From the NCBI GenBank assembly GCA_963787415.1, contig CAWBCO010000001.1, positions 1-64,000 on the forward strand: DNA of 64,000 nt. Direction: 5' to 3'. Below the pieces are notes generated by a model, which was given only the letters and a program-made list of their open reading frames with translations, did not search any database and had not been told where the DNA came from. This DNA comes from CAVUWL01 sp963787415. GTDB taxonomy: Bacteria; Actinomycetota; Thermoleophilia; Solirubrobacterales; 70-9. Made by a program: the position numbers and the translations under genes. Below, piece after piece: positions 25,738 to 34,671 of the stretch (positions are counted from its first letter, which is position 1; each line of letters opens with the position of its first letter).

Positions 25738-25837
25738 ACTCGCAGGCGCGTCTAGTGATCAGGCGTTCATCGGAGTGGCGACCAGCGCTAGGAATGGTTA
25801 TTTAGGTCCTCAAGGCGAGCTGCTGTAGCTTCGCTTC

Positions 25838-26680
25838 GTGGGTGCCACCAACCAGCTCCCCTGGCGTGGGCCGGGGCCGGGCCGCCCCGGTCTGCCGCTT
25901 CCCCCCGACCGGATGCCCTTGCGCAGCCACGGCGAGCTGCGCAAGCGCTGGCGCTACGTTGCCGTCTACGGGCCCGAGGTGATGCTCTGCGCCACCCGTG
26001 CTCAGGTGGGCCCCTTCGGGCAGTGCTTCTGGGCAGTATGGGACCGCGAAGGAGGTCGCCTTCATGCTCACACGCGGATGCGCCCAGGTGGCACGGAGGT
26101 CGTGATGAACGGTCCAGACATCGAGGTCAACTCGGGGCAGGTCCGCGCGAGGCTGCACTTCGGGGACTCCGCTGCGGTGGAATCAATCTGTCCCAGCGGT
26201 GCAGGTTGGAGTTGGACTCGAAAGCGCGCCGGGATGGCGGTGACCGGGACGATCGAAGCCGAGGGACGTCGATGGGAGATCGCCGATTACGGCGTCGATG
26301 ACGAATCGGCGGGCTATCACCAAAGACACACGAGCTGGCACTGGTCGGCCGGCGTCGGATCCGCAACCGATGGCCGGCCCGTTGCCTGGAACCTCGTGAC
26401 CGGCATCAACGACCCGCCGGAGCGCAGCGAGCGGGCGATTTGGGTGGCGGGCGTGCCCGCCGAGCCTCCGCCGGTCTCCTTCAGAAGCACGGTTGGCGTG
26501 GAGTTTCCCAGCGGCGCCCTGCTCAGCTTCGCGGTCGAGTCCGAGCGCTCCCGCGACGACAACATGCTGGTCCTACGGTCTCGCTACCGCCACCTCTTCG
26601 GTACCTTCTCGGGCTCCCTCGACGGCATCGAATTGGCAGGAGGATTGGGCGTGATGGAGGAGCACGAGGCGATTTGGTGA
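25838..26680 (+). CDS. DUF2804 family protein
   Basis: 280 aa. The opening contains PWRGPGPGRPGLPLPPDRMP then RKRWRYVAVYGPEVMLC, and later GVDDESAGYHQRHTSWHWSA and GRPVAWNLVTGINDPPERSE. These are the landmarks of DUF2804 proteins, which have a lipocalin-like, beta-rich fold and no established function. It is somewhat shorter than usual members, by 30-50 residues. It stands alone on the plus strand, downstream of the possible attachment-site remnant. Confidence 0.8.
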   Translation: MGATNQLPWRGPGPGRPGLPLPPDRMPLRSHGELRKRWRYVAVYGPEVMLCATRAQVGPFGQCFWAVWDREGGRLHAHTRMRPGGTEVVMNGPDIEVNSGQVRARLHFGDSAAVESICPSGAGWSWTRKRAGMAVTGTIEAEGRRWEIADYGVDDESAGYHQRHTSWHWSAGVGSATDGRPVAWNLVTGINDPPERSERAIWVAGVPAEPPPVSFRSTVGVEFPSGALLSFAVESERSRDDNMLVLRSRYRHLFGTFSGSLDGIELAGGLGVMEEHEAIW

Positions 26681-27449
26681 GAAGGCGGTGACCCGAGACG
26701 CGAGCTTCGCCCGAGGCGCTGTCTAAGGATCGGGAGTGTTGGGTCAGGCAGCCATCCGCTCGGGCGTGCTGCTACAGAGTGTCAACGGCGTCGGTTGATT
26801 CAGCTCCGTTAGTAGTCGGGGTGAACTCTTGGCCGTGCGGCGAGCGGTCGGATTCATCCTGATTATTTCACTCGCCGTCGGCACTGCCGAAATGCTCAAC
26901 GGACAGGGCGCCGCTGACGGAAGCGCCAAGGCCGCTTGCGTCGACGCGCCCGCCGTCCCCTTCACTCGAACTCGTCTACCAACTGGAAGCAGGTAAAGAG
27001 CGTGTTACTCCGAGCGCTCGCGATGAGGCGGCGAATATCGTCTGGGGGCGCTTGCAGGCGATGTCTAGGGTAGGTGGAGAGGTCAGCGCTCCTGGCGAAT
27101 AACGGATTCGGGTCATGCTGGCCCAAACCGAGAACCCGCAGCCGGTAGCAACCTAGATCGAGGTAACCATGCTGAGCGGACCGTGTCGTCTCGTGGGCGA
27201 ATCACATCGAATGGCACTACGATCCCGGATGGGAGAGTCTTCGACGCTACCTGCGACTGGATATTCTCGGCCTTCAACGACGCCTTTTTGGAGCGGCGCG
27301 AGGACGATGGCCCGTGCGAGCTCCGTCGGAAGCTGCTCACCCAGGCGAGTGGATCGACGATCTACATCCGTGCCGGCACCGCGCCGATCGGCCTGTTCCC
27401 CGGTGGCCCGAACGGCTCGTGCTGGCTGAGCCCGGGTCGTACATGACAA
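26681..27449. other. Degraded stretch with only weak open frames
   Basis: About 770 bases. A GTG at 26835 opens a short frame (RRAVGFILIISLAVGTAEML) that could encode a tiny exported peptide of 54 residues. Another frame, 27183-27446 (TIPDGRVFDATCDWIFSAFN), is protein-like but unrecognised. I would not annotate either as a gene without homologs. Confidence 0.4.
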
Positions 27450-27653
27450 AGCGGCTACGTCCCCAAGCTGGCCGATTCAGGGTCCAGCGCCGAGTTGGTC
27501 AAAGCGCCTGCCGAAAAGCTGCCCCTTGAGGATTTCAGCTTCAATACGGCTGTCTTCATCCTGGTTCTCTGCACGGTACGCAATCCGGCGGTGGCGTTGG
27601 CCGGCGGGTCACGGGCGCTGCGGTCGGCCGGCGAGCTCCTCTGCATCGAGTAA
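27450..27653 (+). pseudogene. Fragment of a class I SAM methyltransferase
   Basis: The frame reads YVPKLADSGSSAELVKAPAE then KLPLEDFSFNTAVFILVLCT and VRNPAVALAGGSRALRSAGE, followed by LLCIE and TAA. That is the second half of a Methyltransf_11 domain (AE.LPF.D.SFDTVV.TLVLCTV..P..AL.E..RVLRPGG.LLF.E). The GxGxG SAM-binding half is missing and the end is cut where EHV would follow. It is a gene remnant. Confidence 0.7.
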
Positions 27654-27823
27654 GTGCGCACCATTAAGTCCGGCTTGTTGCATAGGAGCGCTACATGAGC
27701 GACCCACCTCCGTTTTCGCGCTAACGCCAGTGCGCTAGCCACCGGCGCCACAGCAAGTGTTAGCAGTATGCTTGTCGCCTTCCAGAAGCCTGAGCTCTGG
27801 GGATCGAGGAAGGATTTGCTCAG

Positions 27824-29587
27824 ATGGGACGATCGTGGGTGGCGCTTTTGCATCTGTTGGTCTGCACGGCGACGCTGGTTGTGGGGATCTTTTTGGTCAC
27901 TTGTGCTGGGACCGCTCTCGCGGCCTCCCCGGCGATCAACCTGTACGAAGCGACTCCCGAAGGCTTCAATTTCAAGATCAATCCAGAGGAGATCACCACC
28001 GGTCCGGACAACAACCTCTGGTATACCGATGGAGGTTCAGATGTCTATCGGATGTCCCCGGAGGCGCTCAACTCACCGACGTCGCCGATGGGGTTTGAAG
28101 TAAAAGACGGGCCTACGGACATCGTCTCCCTTGGTGGGGCGTTGTGGTTTACCCAGGCAGAAGGTGGCAATCCGGGTGGCGGGGCTCCCCACGGCGAAGC
28201 ACAAATCGGGCGGATTACCACAGCGGGTTCGATCAGCGAGTTCACGGTCCCTAGCTCGGCGACCGCGGTGCCGGGTCTGGATGGGCTCACGGTCGGACCC
28301 GACGGCAACTTGTGGTTCACCGAGGTCGGCCTGAACATGATCGGTCGGCTCGATCCGTCCACGGCCGAACCTGGCACGACGAAAGGGATCACCGAATACC
28401 CTGCTGGCGGAACCCTCGGCGAAACGGGCGGCGGAAACGCCGGGACCGCTGCCGATAGCATCGCCTCGGGGTCAGGCGGCAACCTCTGGTTCACCGAGCC
28501 TGGCTCGGAGGCGATCGGTGAGATGAACACATCCGGTGTGATCGTGAACACGTTTCCCACCCCGGGCGGATCGCCGCTGGGGATCGGGGAGGGCTCGGAC
28601 GGCGAGATGTGGTTCACGGAGGCCGGAAATCGGATCGGGCGCATTACCCCGTCCGGGCAGGTCACCGAATTTGCCCTGCCTGCAAGCTACACCGCGCTGT
28701 CGAGCATCGTGGAGGGACCCGACGGCAATATGTGGTTTACCTTCGGCGGGGGTTTGGAAAAGACCGGAGTCGGATGTATCACCCCAGCCGGTAACGCAGC
28801 CCAGACTGACGCGCCCGGCGCGGAAGCGGGAATCCCCGAGGGGATCACCGTGGGGCCAGAAGGCGCGATTTGGTTCACCGAGTCAAACGACCACCAAATC
28901 GGCCGACTATCGCCGGTCACCTGTGAAGCGAGCGCGCAACCGCCGACCGCGCAACCGACGACACCGACCGAACCGAAGATCACCGGCAGCCCGCCACAGG
29001 AAACCGAAAAGAACGACGGTACCTTTACCTTCACAGAAGTCTCCGGCGGGAAGTATGAATGCTCGATCGACGAAGGACCGTGGCAACCATGCACCAGCGG
29101 TCAGACTTTCGGCCCGCTCGCCCCTGGCGATCACCAATTCCAGGTTCGCGAAACCACGGGCGGCAAGGCCGGTCCGCCCGCTACCTATCGTTGGACCGTC
29201 GACCTGCCGAAGAAGTGCATCCTGCGTGTTGCCCGCGCACGCGTCTTCGTCTTCACCGCGCACGACAAAGTGAGGCTGGTGATCCACTACACTTCCTACC
29301 ACCCCGCGAAGGTTATTGTCGGCTACAAGCTGAACGGCTCCAAGGGGAGTCTCGAACTCGGCTCGGCCTCTGCGAAGTTTAAGAAGACAGGTGTCTTCCG
29401 CCTTGCCGAGCATCTGGGTAAGCCGGAAATGACCAAGGTACGCGCAGCGAAGGACTTCGAGGTTCAGTTCCACATTCCAGGTACTCCTGGCAGCTGCAAG
29501 CGCTTCTATGCGAAGAGCCTGACCATCCCCCAGCAGATCTCCAATCAAACTGTCTGGTTCCAATCGGACTCGCGCTTCGCACCGTGA
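27824..29587 (+). CDS. Secreted virginiamycin B lyase-like beta-propeller protein
   Basis: 587 aa with a signal peptide (LVCTATLVVGIFLVTCAGTA, cleavage after ALA). Repeats of the GPDGNLWFTE type run from about 45 to 370 (GPDNNLWYTD, GPDGNLWFTEVG, GSGGNLWFTEPG, GPDGNMWFTFGG, GPEGAIWFTESN), giving a seven-bladed propeller as in Vgb streptogramin lyase. A Pro/Thr linker leads to an Ig-like domain (KYECSIDEGPWQPCTSGQTF) and a C-terminal domain of unknown type. Such exported proteins are frequent in this bacterial group and most are unlikely to be true antibiotic lyases. The catalytic His and Glu residues of Vgb could not be assigned. Confidence 0.85.
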   Translation: MGRSWVALLHLLVCTATLVVGIFLVTCAGTALAASPAINLYEATPEGFNFKINPEEITTGPDNNLWYTDGGSDVYRMSPEALNSPTSPMGFEVKDGPTDIVSLGGALWFTQAEGGNPGGGAPHGEAQIGRITTAGSISEFTVPSSATAVPGLDGLTVGPDGNLWFTEVGLNMIGRLDPSTAEPGTTKGITEYPAGGTLGETGGGNAGTAADSIASGSGGNLWFTEPGSEAIGEMNTSGVIVNTFPTPGGSPLGIGEGSDGEMWFTEAGNRIGRITPSGQVTEFALPASYTALSSIVEGPDGNMWFTFGGGLEKTGVGCITPAGNAAQTDAPGAEAGIPEGITVGPEGAIWFTESNDHQIGRLSPVTCEASAQPPTAQPTTPTEPKITGSPPQETEKNDGTFTFTEVSGGKYECSIDEGPWQPCTSGQTFGPLAPGDHQFQVRETTGGKAGPPATYRWTVDLPKKCILRVARARVFVFTAHDKVRLVIHYTSYHPAKVIVGYKLNGSKGSLELGSASAKFKKTGVFRLAEHLGKPEMTKVRAAKDFEVQFHIPGTPGSCKRFYAKSLTIPQQISNQTVWFQSDSRFAP

Positions 29588-29715
29588 CCGACGCGAGCGC
29601 CGTGGCCGACCTTCTCTCGGTGCATCGGCACTCGTTTGGTGTGTGACGGCCGTACTGGTGCCGATGGCTTTGCGCCCAATTCCTCTCAGAACCCGGAGCC
29701 CTAAAACCGATTAAA

Positions 29716-29733
29716 CACGAACATGAGTTCGTG
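29716..29733 (+). terminator. Hairpin downstream of the propeller gene
   Basis: CACGAAC (29716-29722), loop ATGA, GTTCGTG (29727-29733). Perfect 7-bp stem, 130 bp after the stop codon. Confidence 0.45.
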
Positions 29734-29845
29734 GGACCATCCCCCCGGACAGCGGGCGACGCGATCGGCGGTATCCTATCGGCGTGGATCTTTTCCCAAG
29801 CGACGCGAACAAGCTGCTTTCTGGTCCTGATGGGATAAGCCCGGA

Positions 29846-30463
29846 GTGAACTTGAAGCTCAGCCACTGGGCAACTGTCGCTTTGGCCATCTCGGCGATGG
29901 CTTTGGGAGTGACGGCTGCTCTGTTGCCGACTATCGCCCAATCGAAAACGCCCAAAGGAATACTAGAACCAGCGCCATTGGTGGCCACGGGGCGCGTAAC
30001 CCATGAAGAATTCGACAGATGGAACCTCGCCAAGGTGCAGGGCGGGAAGGTCTACCGTGAAAAGAAGAACTCCTGGGCTGCCGGGGAAGAAGCGTGTATA
30101 ACGGGGAAGGCTCAGGGGCAGACTCCTGAGGCGGGGCTGGCGGGTGTCGCTGTAGTCCTCAATAGCTTCAATACGGTCTGGTGGCTACCGATGGGCGAAT
30201 GGGGAAAGTCGCTGCGCTTCCGTGCCATGAAGCCCTACACCAAGAAACAGATCCCCCTCGTCCTAAGCGCCAGCAAGGAAATCCACGACGGCGCCATAGA
30301 GATGTCCAACGCGTTTGAGGATTTTTCCTCGGGCCTAGAGGGGCTGGCCGGGGCGAACTGCGATCAACAAGACAAATTGGCAAGCGCCGAACAAGAGTAC
30401 GGCGTGGGTTTTCCTCAACTCAGCAAGGGGTTCGCCGAGTTGCAGCGCGCCGAACTGGGGTGA
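29846..30463 (+). CDS. Exported hypothetical protein
   Basis: 205 aa starting at a GTG. The N-terminal membrane/signal segment (VALAISAMALGVTAALLPTI) is followed by a hydrophilic, helical domain (HEEFDRWNLAKVQGGKVYRE, EIHDGAIEMSNAFEDFSSGL). Two cysteines (EEACITGK and GANCDQ) could form a disulfide outside the cell. No family recognised. A strong hairpin lies 65 bp after the stop. Confidence 0.65.
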   Translation: MNLKLSHWATVALAISAMALGVTAALLPTIAQSKTPKGILEPAPLVATGRVTHEEFDRWNLAKVQGGKVYREKKNSWAAGEEACITGKAQGQTPEAGLAGVAVVLNSFNTVWWLPMGEWGKSLRFRAMKPYTKKQIPLVLSASKEIHDGAIEMSNAFEDFSSGLEGLAGANCDQQDKLASAEQEYGVGFPQLSKGFAELQRAELG

Positions 30464-30527
30464 GGACCGAGGTCATATCGCCCCGCTGGTGCGCTCTGTG
30501 CGCGTACGGAGTCTTTCTAGTCGTTCC

Positions 30528-30553
30528 TCGATGGGTTTCTCGTAACCCATCGA
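30528..30553 (+). terminator. Perfect 10-bp hairpin
   Basis: TCGATGGGTT (30528-30537), six-base loop, AACCCATCGA (30544-30553). It lies between a plus-strand gene and a minus-strand LuxR remnant, so it could serve either as a terminator. Confidence 0.55.
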
Positions 30554-30659
30554 CGTGCTCGAGGGTGAGCTTTTTTGAAACCGCACATAGGATTCCTCGA
30601 CCCCGCTTGCCGGCCGGTATCTCAGGGAAGTTGGAAGATCATTCCTGTAATCACCGGTC

Positions 30660-30872
30660 ATCGATCTGGGCGGACGCCGCAGGGCGGACTCGCGGGTCGC
30701 GATCGCCGTGGCGAGCTCGGTGCGGGTTGGCGACGCCGAGCTTGCGGTAGGCGTGTGAAAGGTGCATCTTGACGGCGCCTGCGCGATGAACCGCCCCGTG
30801 GCGATCTCTGGGTTGGAGATGTCGCTGGCGGCCAGCGCGCGACCTCGAGCTCGACCGGCACGAGGCTCGCCA
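30660..30872 (-). pseudogene. LuxR-type HTH domain remnant
   Basis: Pieces of a LuxR C-terminal helix-turn-helix lie in alternating frames: VPVELEVAR, then ASDISNPEIATGRFIA, then VKMHLSHAYRKLGVA, then RTELATAIATRES. Put together they follow the LuxR pattern (LT..E..VA...A.G.SN.EIA..LF.....V..HLSH.YRKLGV..R.ELA.A). At least three indels are needed, and no upstream sensor domain is visible. The remaining bases of 30464-31248 hold nothing else I recognise apart from the hairpin at 30528 and the promoter region of the next gene. Confidence 0.65.
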
Positions 30873-31248
30873 GCCCGCGCGTGGGCGGTCGCGCGGACCA
30901 CGACCCCGGCGGGCGTAGGCGATCACGTGGCCGGACCGCTTATGACGGCTCGCAATCGGATTGGTCAGGCGTGCCGGATGAACATTTCGCAGGCCGTCTA
31001 CGCCGACGCCGCCTAACGCTGGGCGGGGTCCCTGGCGCACCTCGTCGTCCACGCCGATTCATCCCGAGATCCCGAGCTCAGATTCGTGCGCTCCTCCGCG
31101 GCGTTTCAGAGCTTGCTGAAAATCGGCGGTCAGGGCATGCTGGATCGATGACGTAGGGGGTTTCGTCGGGTCACCAAGCAGCGACCGCGGCATTTGCTCC
31201 ACCGATAGGATCGATCCTCAAGCTCAGGAACTACAGGAAGGACCAGTC

Positions 31249-31623
31249 ATGGGTGCTCAGGAGAACAAGCAGACGGCGAAGGACGCCTACGCGGCATTTG
31301 CTAACGGCGACGCCGCCGGTGCAATGCAAAATATGGATGACTCGATTGTGTGGAGGGCGCGCGGAGACAATGCGCTGACCGGGACCTACAACGGCAAGCA
31401 GGAGGTCGGCGAGCTTTGGGGGAAACTCGCGACTAAGAGCTTCCGCAATGAGCCGCACGGCTTCGTCGCCGACGGCGACAAGGTCGTCGTTTTGACCACG
31501 GCCCACATGGAGGGCGAGGAAGTCGAGAGCGCCAACATCCTCACCTACAACGAGAGTGGCAAGCTGGTCGAGTTCGACACGCTCGCCGACGCGACGGTAT
31601 TCAACCGGGTGTTTCCAAGGTAG
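31249..31623 (+). CDS. SnoaL/NTF2-like family protein
   Basis: 124 aa. The sequence QTAKDAYAAFANGDAAGAMQ, then IVWRARGDNALTGTYNGKQE and EVGELWGKLATKSFRNEPHG, and the end ESGKLVEFDTLADATVFNRV follow the cone-shaped NTF2/SnoaL fold. A purine-rich AGGAAGGA lies shortly before the ATG. Such proteins bind or isomerise small ligands; no catalytic assignment is possible. Single gene. Confidence 0.85.
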   Translation: MGAQENKQTAKDAYAAFANGDAAGAMQNMDDSIVWRARGDNALTGTYNGKQEVGELWGKLATKSFRNEPHGFVADGDKVVVLTTAHMEGEEVESANILTYNESGKLVEFDTLADATVFNRVFPR

Positions 31624-31646
31624 GCGGGCTTCAAACCAGGGTTGCC

Positions 31647-32176
31647 TTGATCGGGCGTCTGGCGGATGGCACGACCCTCCGTCTCGGCGCTCGCCTTGGC
31701 ACCAGAATCTGGCTCTATCGCACCAATGCCGAATCTGGCAGGCGTTGCTCGATAAGCTGGGGGTCACTGGTTCGAGCTCGGCTTGCCCGGGCTGTCCCCG
31801 CCGGGTCGGCTCAGCTGCGCAATCTTGAGCGGAAAGGACGCGAGATCGGACGCGAGCTTGCCCAGCACGGGCGGATCGATTACTCGCCCGAGAGCTTTCG
31901 TCAGGCGCTTACCGCGCTCGGCTTCCAACCCTCGGTGGATGTAAAAGCGAAAGGTCGCTTGACGTGCCGCCTAGAAAACTGCCCATATCGCGACTCGGCT
32001 CGCAAGAACCCTGACGTCGTTTGCACACTGCACTGCGGGATAACGGCGGGACTGCTCGGAGAGCTCGATTCGAAGGCGAGATTGACCGCTTTGAACCTCG
32101 CGATCCCGATCGGGCAGGTTGCGTGGTGGAGGTCACGGGCGGGAACTGGAGTCAGCCGATGGCCGGAAAAACCTAG
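31647..32176 (+). pseudogene. HTH transcriptional regulator with Cys-rich metal/Fe-S-type domain, damaged
   Basis: The readable part is REIGRELAQHGRIDYSPESF, then LGFQPSVDVKAKGRLTCRLE, NCPYRDSARKNPDVVCTLHC. The spacing CRLENCPYRD...VVCTLHC resembles the cysteine region of SufR-like ArsR/DeoR regulators. Near 32080 the natural continuation shifts frame (EIDRFEPRDPDRAGCVVEVT, then GGNWSQPMAGKT, TAG at 32174-32176). The N-terminal winged helix is not recognisable. The corrected stop is followed directly by the ATG of the hemerythrin gene, so it was once the first gene of that operon. Confidence 0.65.
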
Positions 32177-32608
32177 ATGAAGCGAGCCGACGCCCTGCGG
32201 CCTCTCTCCCGCGATCACTATGCAGCCTTGATTGCGGCCAAGAACCTGCGCGAGCTACACGATCCGATCGAGCTGAGGAGGTTCTTCCTCGAGTTCTGGC
32301 ACGGCGACGGGGCCCGGCATTTCCGTATCGAGGAGGAGGTGCTACTGCCGGGCTGGGCACTGCATTCAGAGGTAAATCAAGCCGCCGTGGCAAGGATGCT
32401 CGATGAACACCTCCTGATCCGTCGCGAGGCCCTGCGGGTCGAGGTGGGTGAGGCGCCTCTCGATCAGCTCCGCGAGATTGGTAAGTACCTGGCCGAGCAC
32501 GTGCGATTCGAGGAGGAAGAGCTCTTCCCGCTGATCGAAGCGGCCCTGGATCCGGAGACGCTCGCTCGCCTTGCCACGGCGATCGAGCGCGCCGAGTCGG
32601 GCCTATGA
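32177..32608 (+). CDS. Hemerythrin-like (HHE) domain protein
   Basis: 143 aa, four-helix bundle with the expected His/Glu ligands: SRDHYAALIAAKNL, FRIEEEVLLPGWA, MLDEHLLIRREAL and HVRFEEEELFPLIE. These bind a non-heme di-iron centre and serve in O2 or NO sensing or iron handling. It starts immediately after the damaged regulator's corrected stop and overlaps the next gene by 4 bp (ATGA), so they form an operon. Confidence 0.88.
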   Translation: MKRADALRPLSRDHYAALIAAKNLRELHDPIELRRFFLEFWHGDGARHFRIEEEVLLPGWALHSEVNQAAVARMLDEHLLIRREALRVEVGEAPLDQLREIGKYLAEHVRFEEEELFPLIEAALDPETLARLATAIERAESGL

Positions 32609-32991
32609 GCGAATCCGATCTCTGGCTCTGGGTGCTCTATCTACACCTGCTGGCGATGACCTTCTTCCTCGGCGGCCAGCTCGTCTTCGCCGTCGCGGTG
32701 GCTCCGGTCGAGCGCCACTCTCCAGACCCAGAGCGAATGCGAGCGATCGCCCGCCGCTTTGGTTACGGATCGATCATCGCCCTCGCCATCTTGCTCGCGA
32801 CCGGCACTGCGATGGCGACCCACGAGCATCGCTGGAGTGACCCCACGCTGCAGCTGAAGCTCGGCTTCGTCGCCGCCGTGATCCTCCTCACCGGTGCGCA
32901 CCTGCGCTGGCCGCGCCTGCACGTGATCCACGCTCTGACCCTGCTGGTCTCCTTGGTGATCGTTTGGCTGGGCCTCAACCTCGTCAGCTGA
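32605..32991 (+). CDS. Four-helix membrane protein, CopD-like
   Basis: 128 aa with four hydrophobic helices: WVLYLHLLAMTFFLGGQLVF, GSIIALAILLATGTAMATHE, KLGFVAAVILLTGAHLRW and HALTLLVSLVIVWLGLNLVS. Histidines sit within helices (YLHLL, ATHEH, HVIH), as in CopD-like and related heme- or copper-binding membrane proteins. The role is unassigned. Overlap with the hemerythrin gene suggests a joint role in metal or redox chemistry. Confidence 0.75.
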   Translation: MSESDLWLWVLYLHLLAMTFFLGGQLVFAVAVAPVERHSPDPERMRAIARRFGYGSIIALAILLATGTAMATHEHRWSDPTLQLKLGFVAAVILLTGAHLRWPRLHVIHALTLLVSLVIVWLGLNLVS

Positions 32992-33025
32992 GTGTCGTTA
33001 GGTCGTAGCACGATATTTTATTCGG

Positions 33026-34669
33026 ATGAGCTCTCCCTCGTCCTCGCTGCGCCATCTCGGCGATTTCACGGCAACCCCGCGGATGCTGGTGATCGCGGCG
33101 TTTGCAGTGCCGATCGGAGCGCTCAGCGCGGTGGTGGCCTGGGCACTGCTGAGGCTGATCGGGCTGATCACCAACCTCGTCTTCTACCAGCGGATCGGCA
33201 CGGAGCTGGTGGCCCCTGGAGCCGGTCACCATTCGCCGGTGCTGATCCTCGCGGCCCCGATCGCCGGAGGTCTTGTGATTGGGCTGATCGCTCGCTTTGG
33301 CTCCGAGAAGGTTCGCGGCCATGGCATTCCCGAGGCGATCGAATCGATCCTCGTCTCCGGCAGCAGGATCCAGCCGCGGGTCGCTGTGCTGAAGCCGCTG
33401 GCATCGGCGATCGCGATCGGCAGCGGCGGGCCCTTCGGCGCGGAGGGGCCGATCATCATGACCGGGGGCGCCCTGGGCTCGCTCTTTGCCCAGTTCCTTC
33501 ACCTCACCGCCGATGAGCGAAAGACCCTGCTGGTCGCCGGTGCGGCGGCGGGGATGGCGGCGACGTTCAACGCGCCGCTTGCCTCGGTGCTGCTTGCGGT
33601 CGAGCTGCTTTTGTTTGAGTGGCGCCCCCGCAGCTTCGTCCCGGTGACGGCGGCTGTTGCGGTTGCGACGATCGTGCGGGTGCCGCTGCTTGGTGGTGGA
33701 GCCCTGTTCCGGGCGCCAGCCGGCTCACTTCACCTCGACGCCGCGGTCTACGGTCTTTGCATCGTTTCTGGGGTGATCGCGGGCCTTCTTGCGCTTGTCG
33801 CGACCACACTCGTCTACGCATCGGAGGAAACCTTCCAACGCCTCCCGATTCACTGGATGTGGTGGCCCGCGATCGGCGGTCTGATCATCGGCCTCGGCGG
33901 CCTCCTCGTCCCCCAGGCTCTCGGCGTCGGCTACAACGTGATCGGCGAAGAGCTTGACGGCACGATCGCCTTAAACCTCATCGTCGGCTTGCTGGTCGTA
34001 AAGACCTTGATCTGGTCGCTCTCACTGGGCTCGGGTACCTCCGGCGGCATCCTTGCACCGATGCTGATGATTGGCGGCGCTCTAGGTGGTCTGGAGGCGA
34101 CGATCTTTCCCCATGTCGGTGCCGGCTTCTGGGCGCTGGTCGGGCTGGCTGGGGTGTTGGGTGGTGTGATGAGGTCGCCCCTGACCGGAGTTGTCTTTGC
34201 CCTCGAGCTGACCCATCGCTACGAAGCGCTACTGCCGCTTTTGATCGGCGCAACGGCCGCCTACGTGGTTTCGATCCTGATCCTGCGGCGCTCGGTGCTG
34301 ACCGAGAAGATCGCCCGGCGCGGCTTGCATCTTTCTCGCGAGTACAGCGTTGACCCACTCGAGGTGCTGTTCGTGAGCGAGGTGATGAGTGCCGGTGATC
34401 AGGGGGTTGCTATGACCACGACTGACGTTGTCTATGCCGATGACACCCTGCGCCACGTCGCCTACACGATGGCAGAGACCGGGGTCACCGAGATGACGGT
34501 GATCGCGCGCGACAATCCAGCCATGGTCCTCGGACGCGTCAGCCTGGAGCAGCTGCTGCAGGGACGGTTGCGCGATCTGCACGAGGAGAGCCACAGTGAA
34601 CGGGTGTTGCATCCGCGCGATCTGATCTCTTTGGGAGGTCGCGGCGAGCAGGGGGAGGCTCTCAAGTAG
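33026..34669 (+). CDS. ClC-type chloride channel/antiporter
   Basis: 547 aa with about 10-12 transmembrane helices. The signature GSGGPFGAEGPIIMTGG (about 132-148) includes the gating glutamate at Glu140 (FGAEGP). The second signature is GSGTSGGILAPMLMIGGALG (about 333-352). A C-terminal CBS-like region (VTEMTVIARDNPAMVLGRVS) follows the membrane part but appears shorter than a full pair. ClC proteins move Cl- or exchange it for H+. It lies 34 bp after the CopD-like gene and 2 bp before a MarR gene. Confidence 0.92.
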   Translation: MSSPSSSLRHLGDFTATPRMLVIAAFAVPIGALSAVVAWALLRLIGLITNLVFYQRIGTELVAPGAGHHSPVLILAAPIAGGLVIGLIARFGSEKVRGHGIPEAIESILVSGSRIQPRVAVLKPLASAIAIGSGGPFGAEGPIIMTGGALGSLFAQFLHLTADERKTLLVAGAAAGMAATFNAPLASVLLAVELLLFEWRPRSFVPVTAAVAVATIVRVPLLGGGALFRAPAGSLHLDAAVYGLCIVSGVIAGLLALVATTLVYASEETFQRLPIHWMWWPAIGGLIIGLGGLLVPQALGVGYNVIGEELDGTIALNLIVGLLVVKTLIWSLSLGSGTSGGILAPMLMIGGALGGLEATIFPHVGAGFWALVGLAGVLGGVMRSPLTGVVFALELTHRYEALLPLLIGATAAYVVSILILRRSVLTEKIARRGLHLSREYSVDPLEVLFVSEVMSAGDQGVAMTTTDVVYADDTLRHVAYTMAETGVTEMTVIARDNPAMVLGRVSLEQLLQGRLRDLHEESHSERVLHPRDLISLGGRGEQGEALK

Positions 34670-34671
34670 CG

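Noticed and set aside
27455..27853. Minus-strand 132-residue frame
   Set aside because: It is antisense to the methyltransferase fragment and shows no domain.
32984..33502. Minus-strand 172-residue frame opposite the start of the ClC gene
   Set aside because: Charged, repetitive shadow of a clear membrane transporter.
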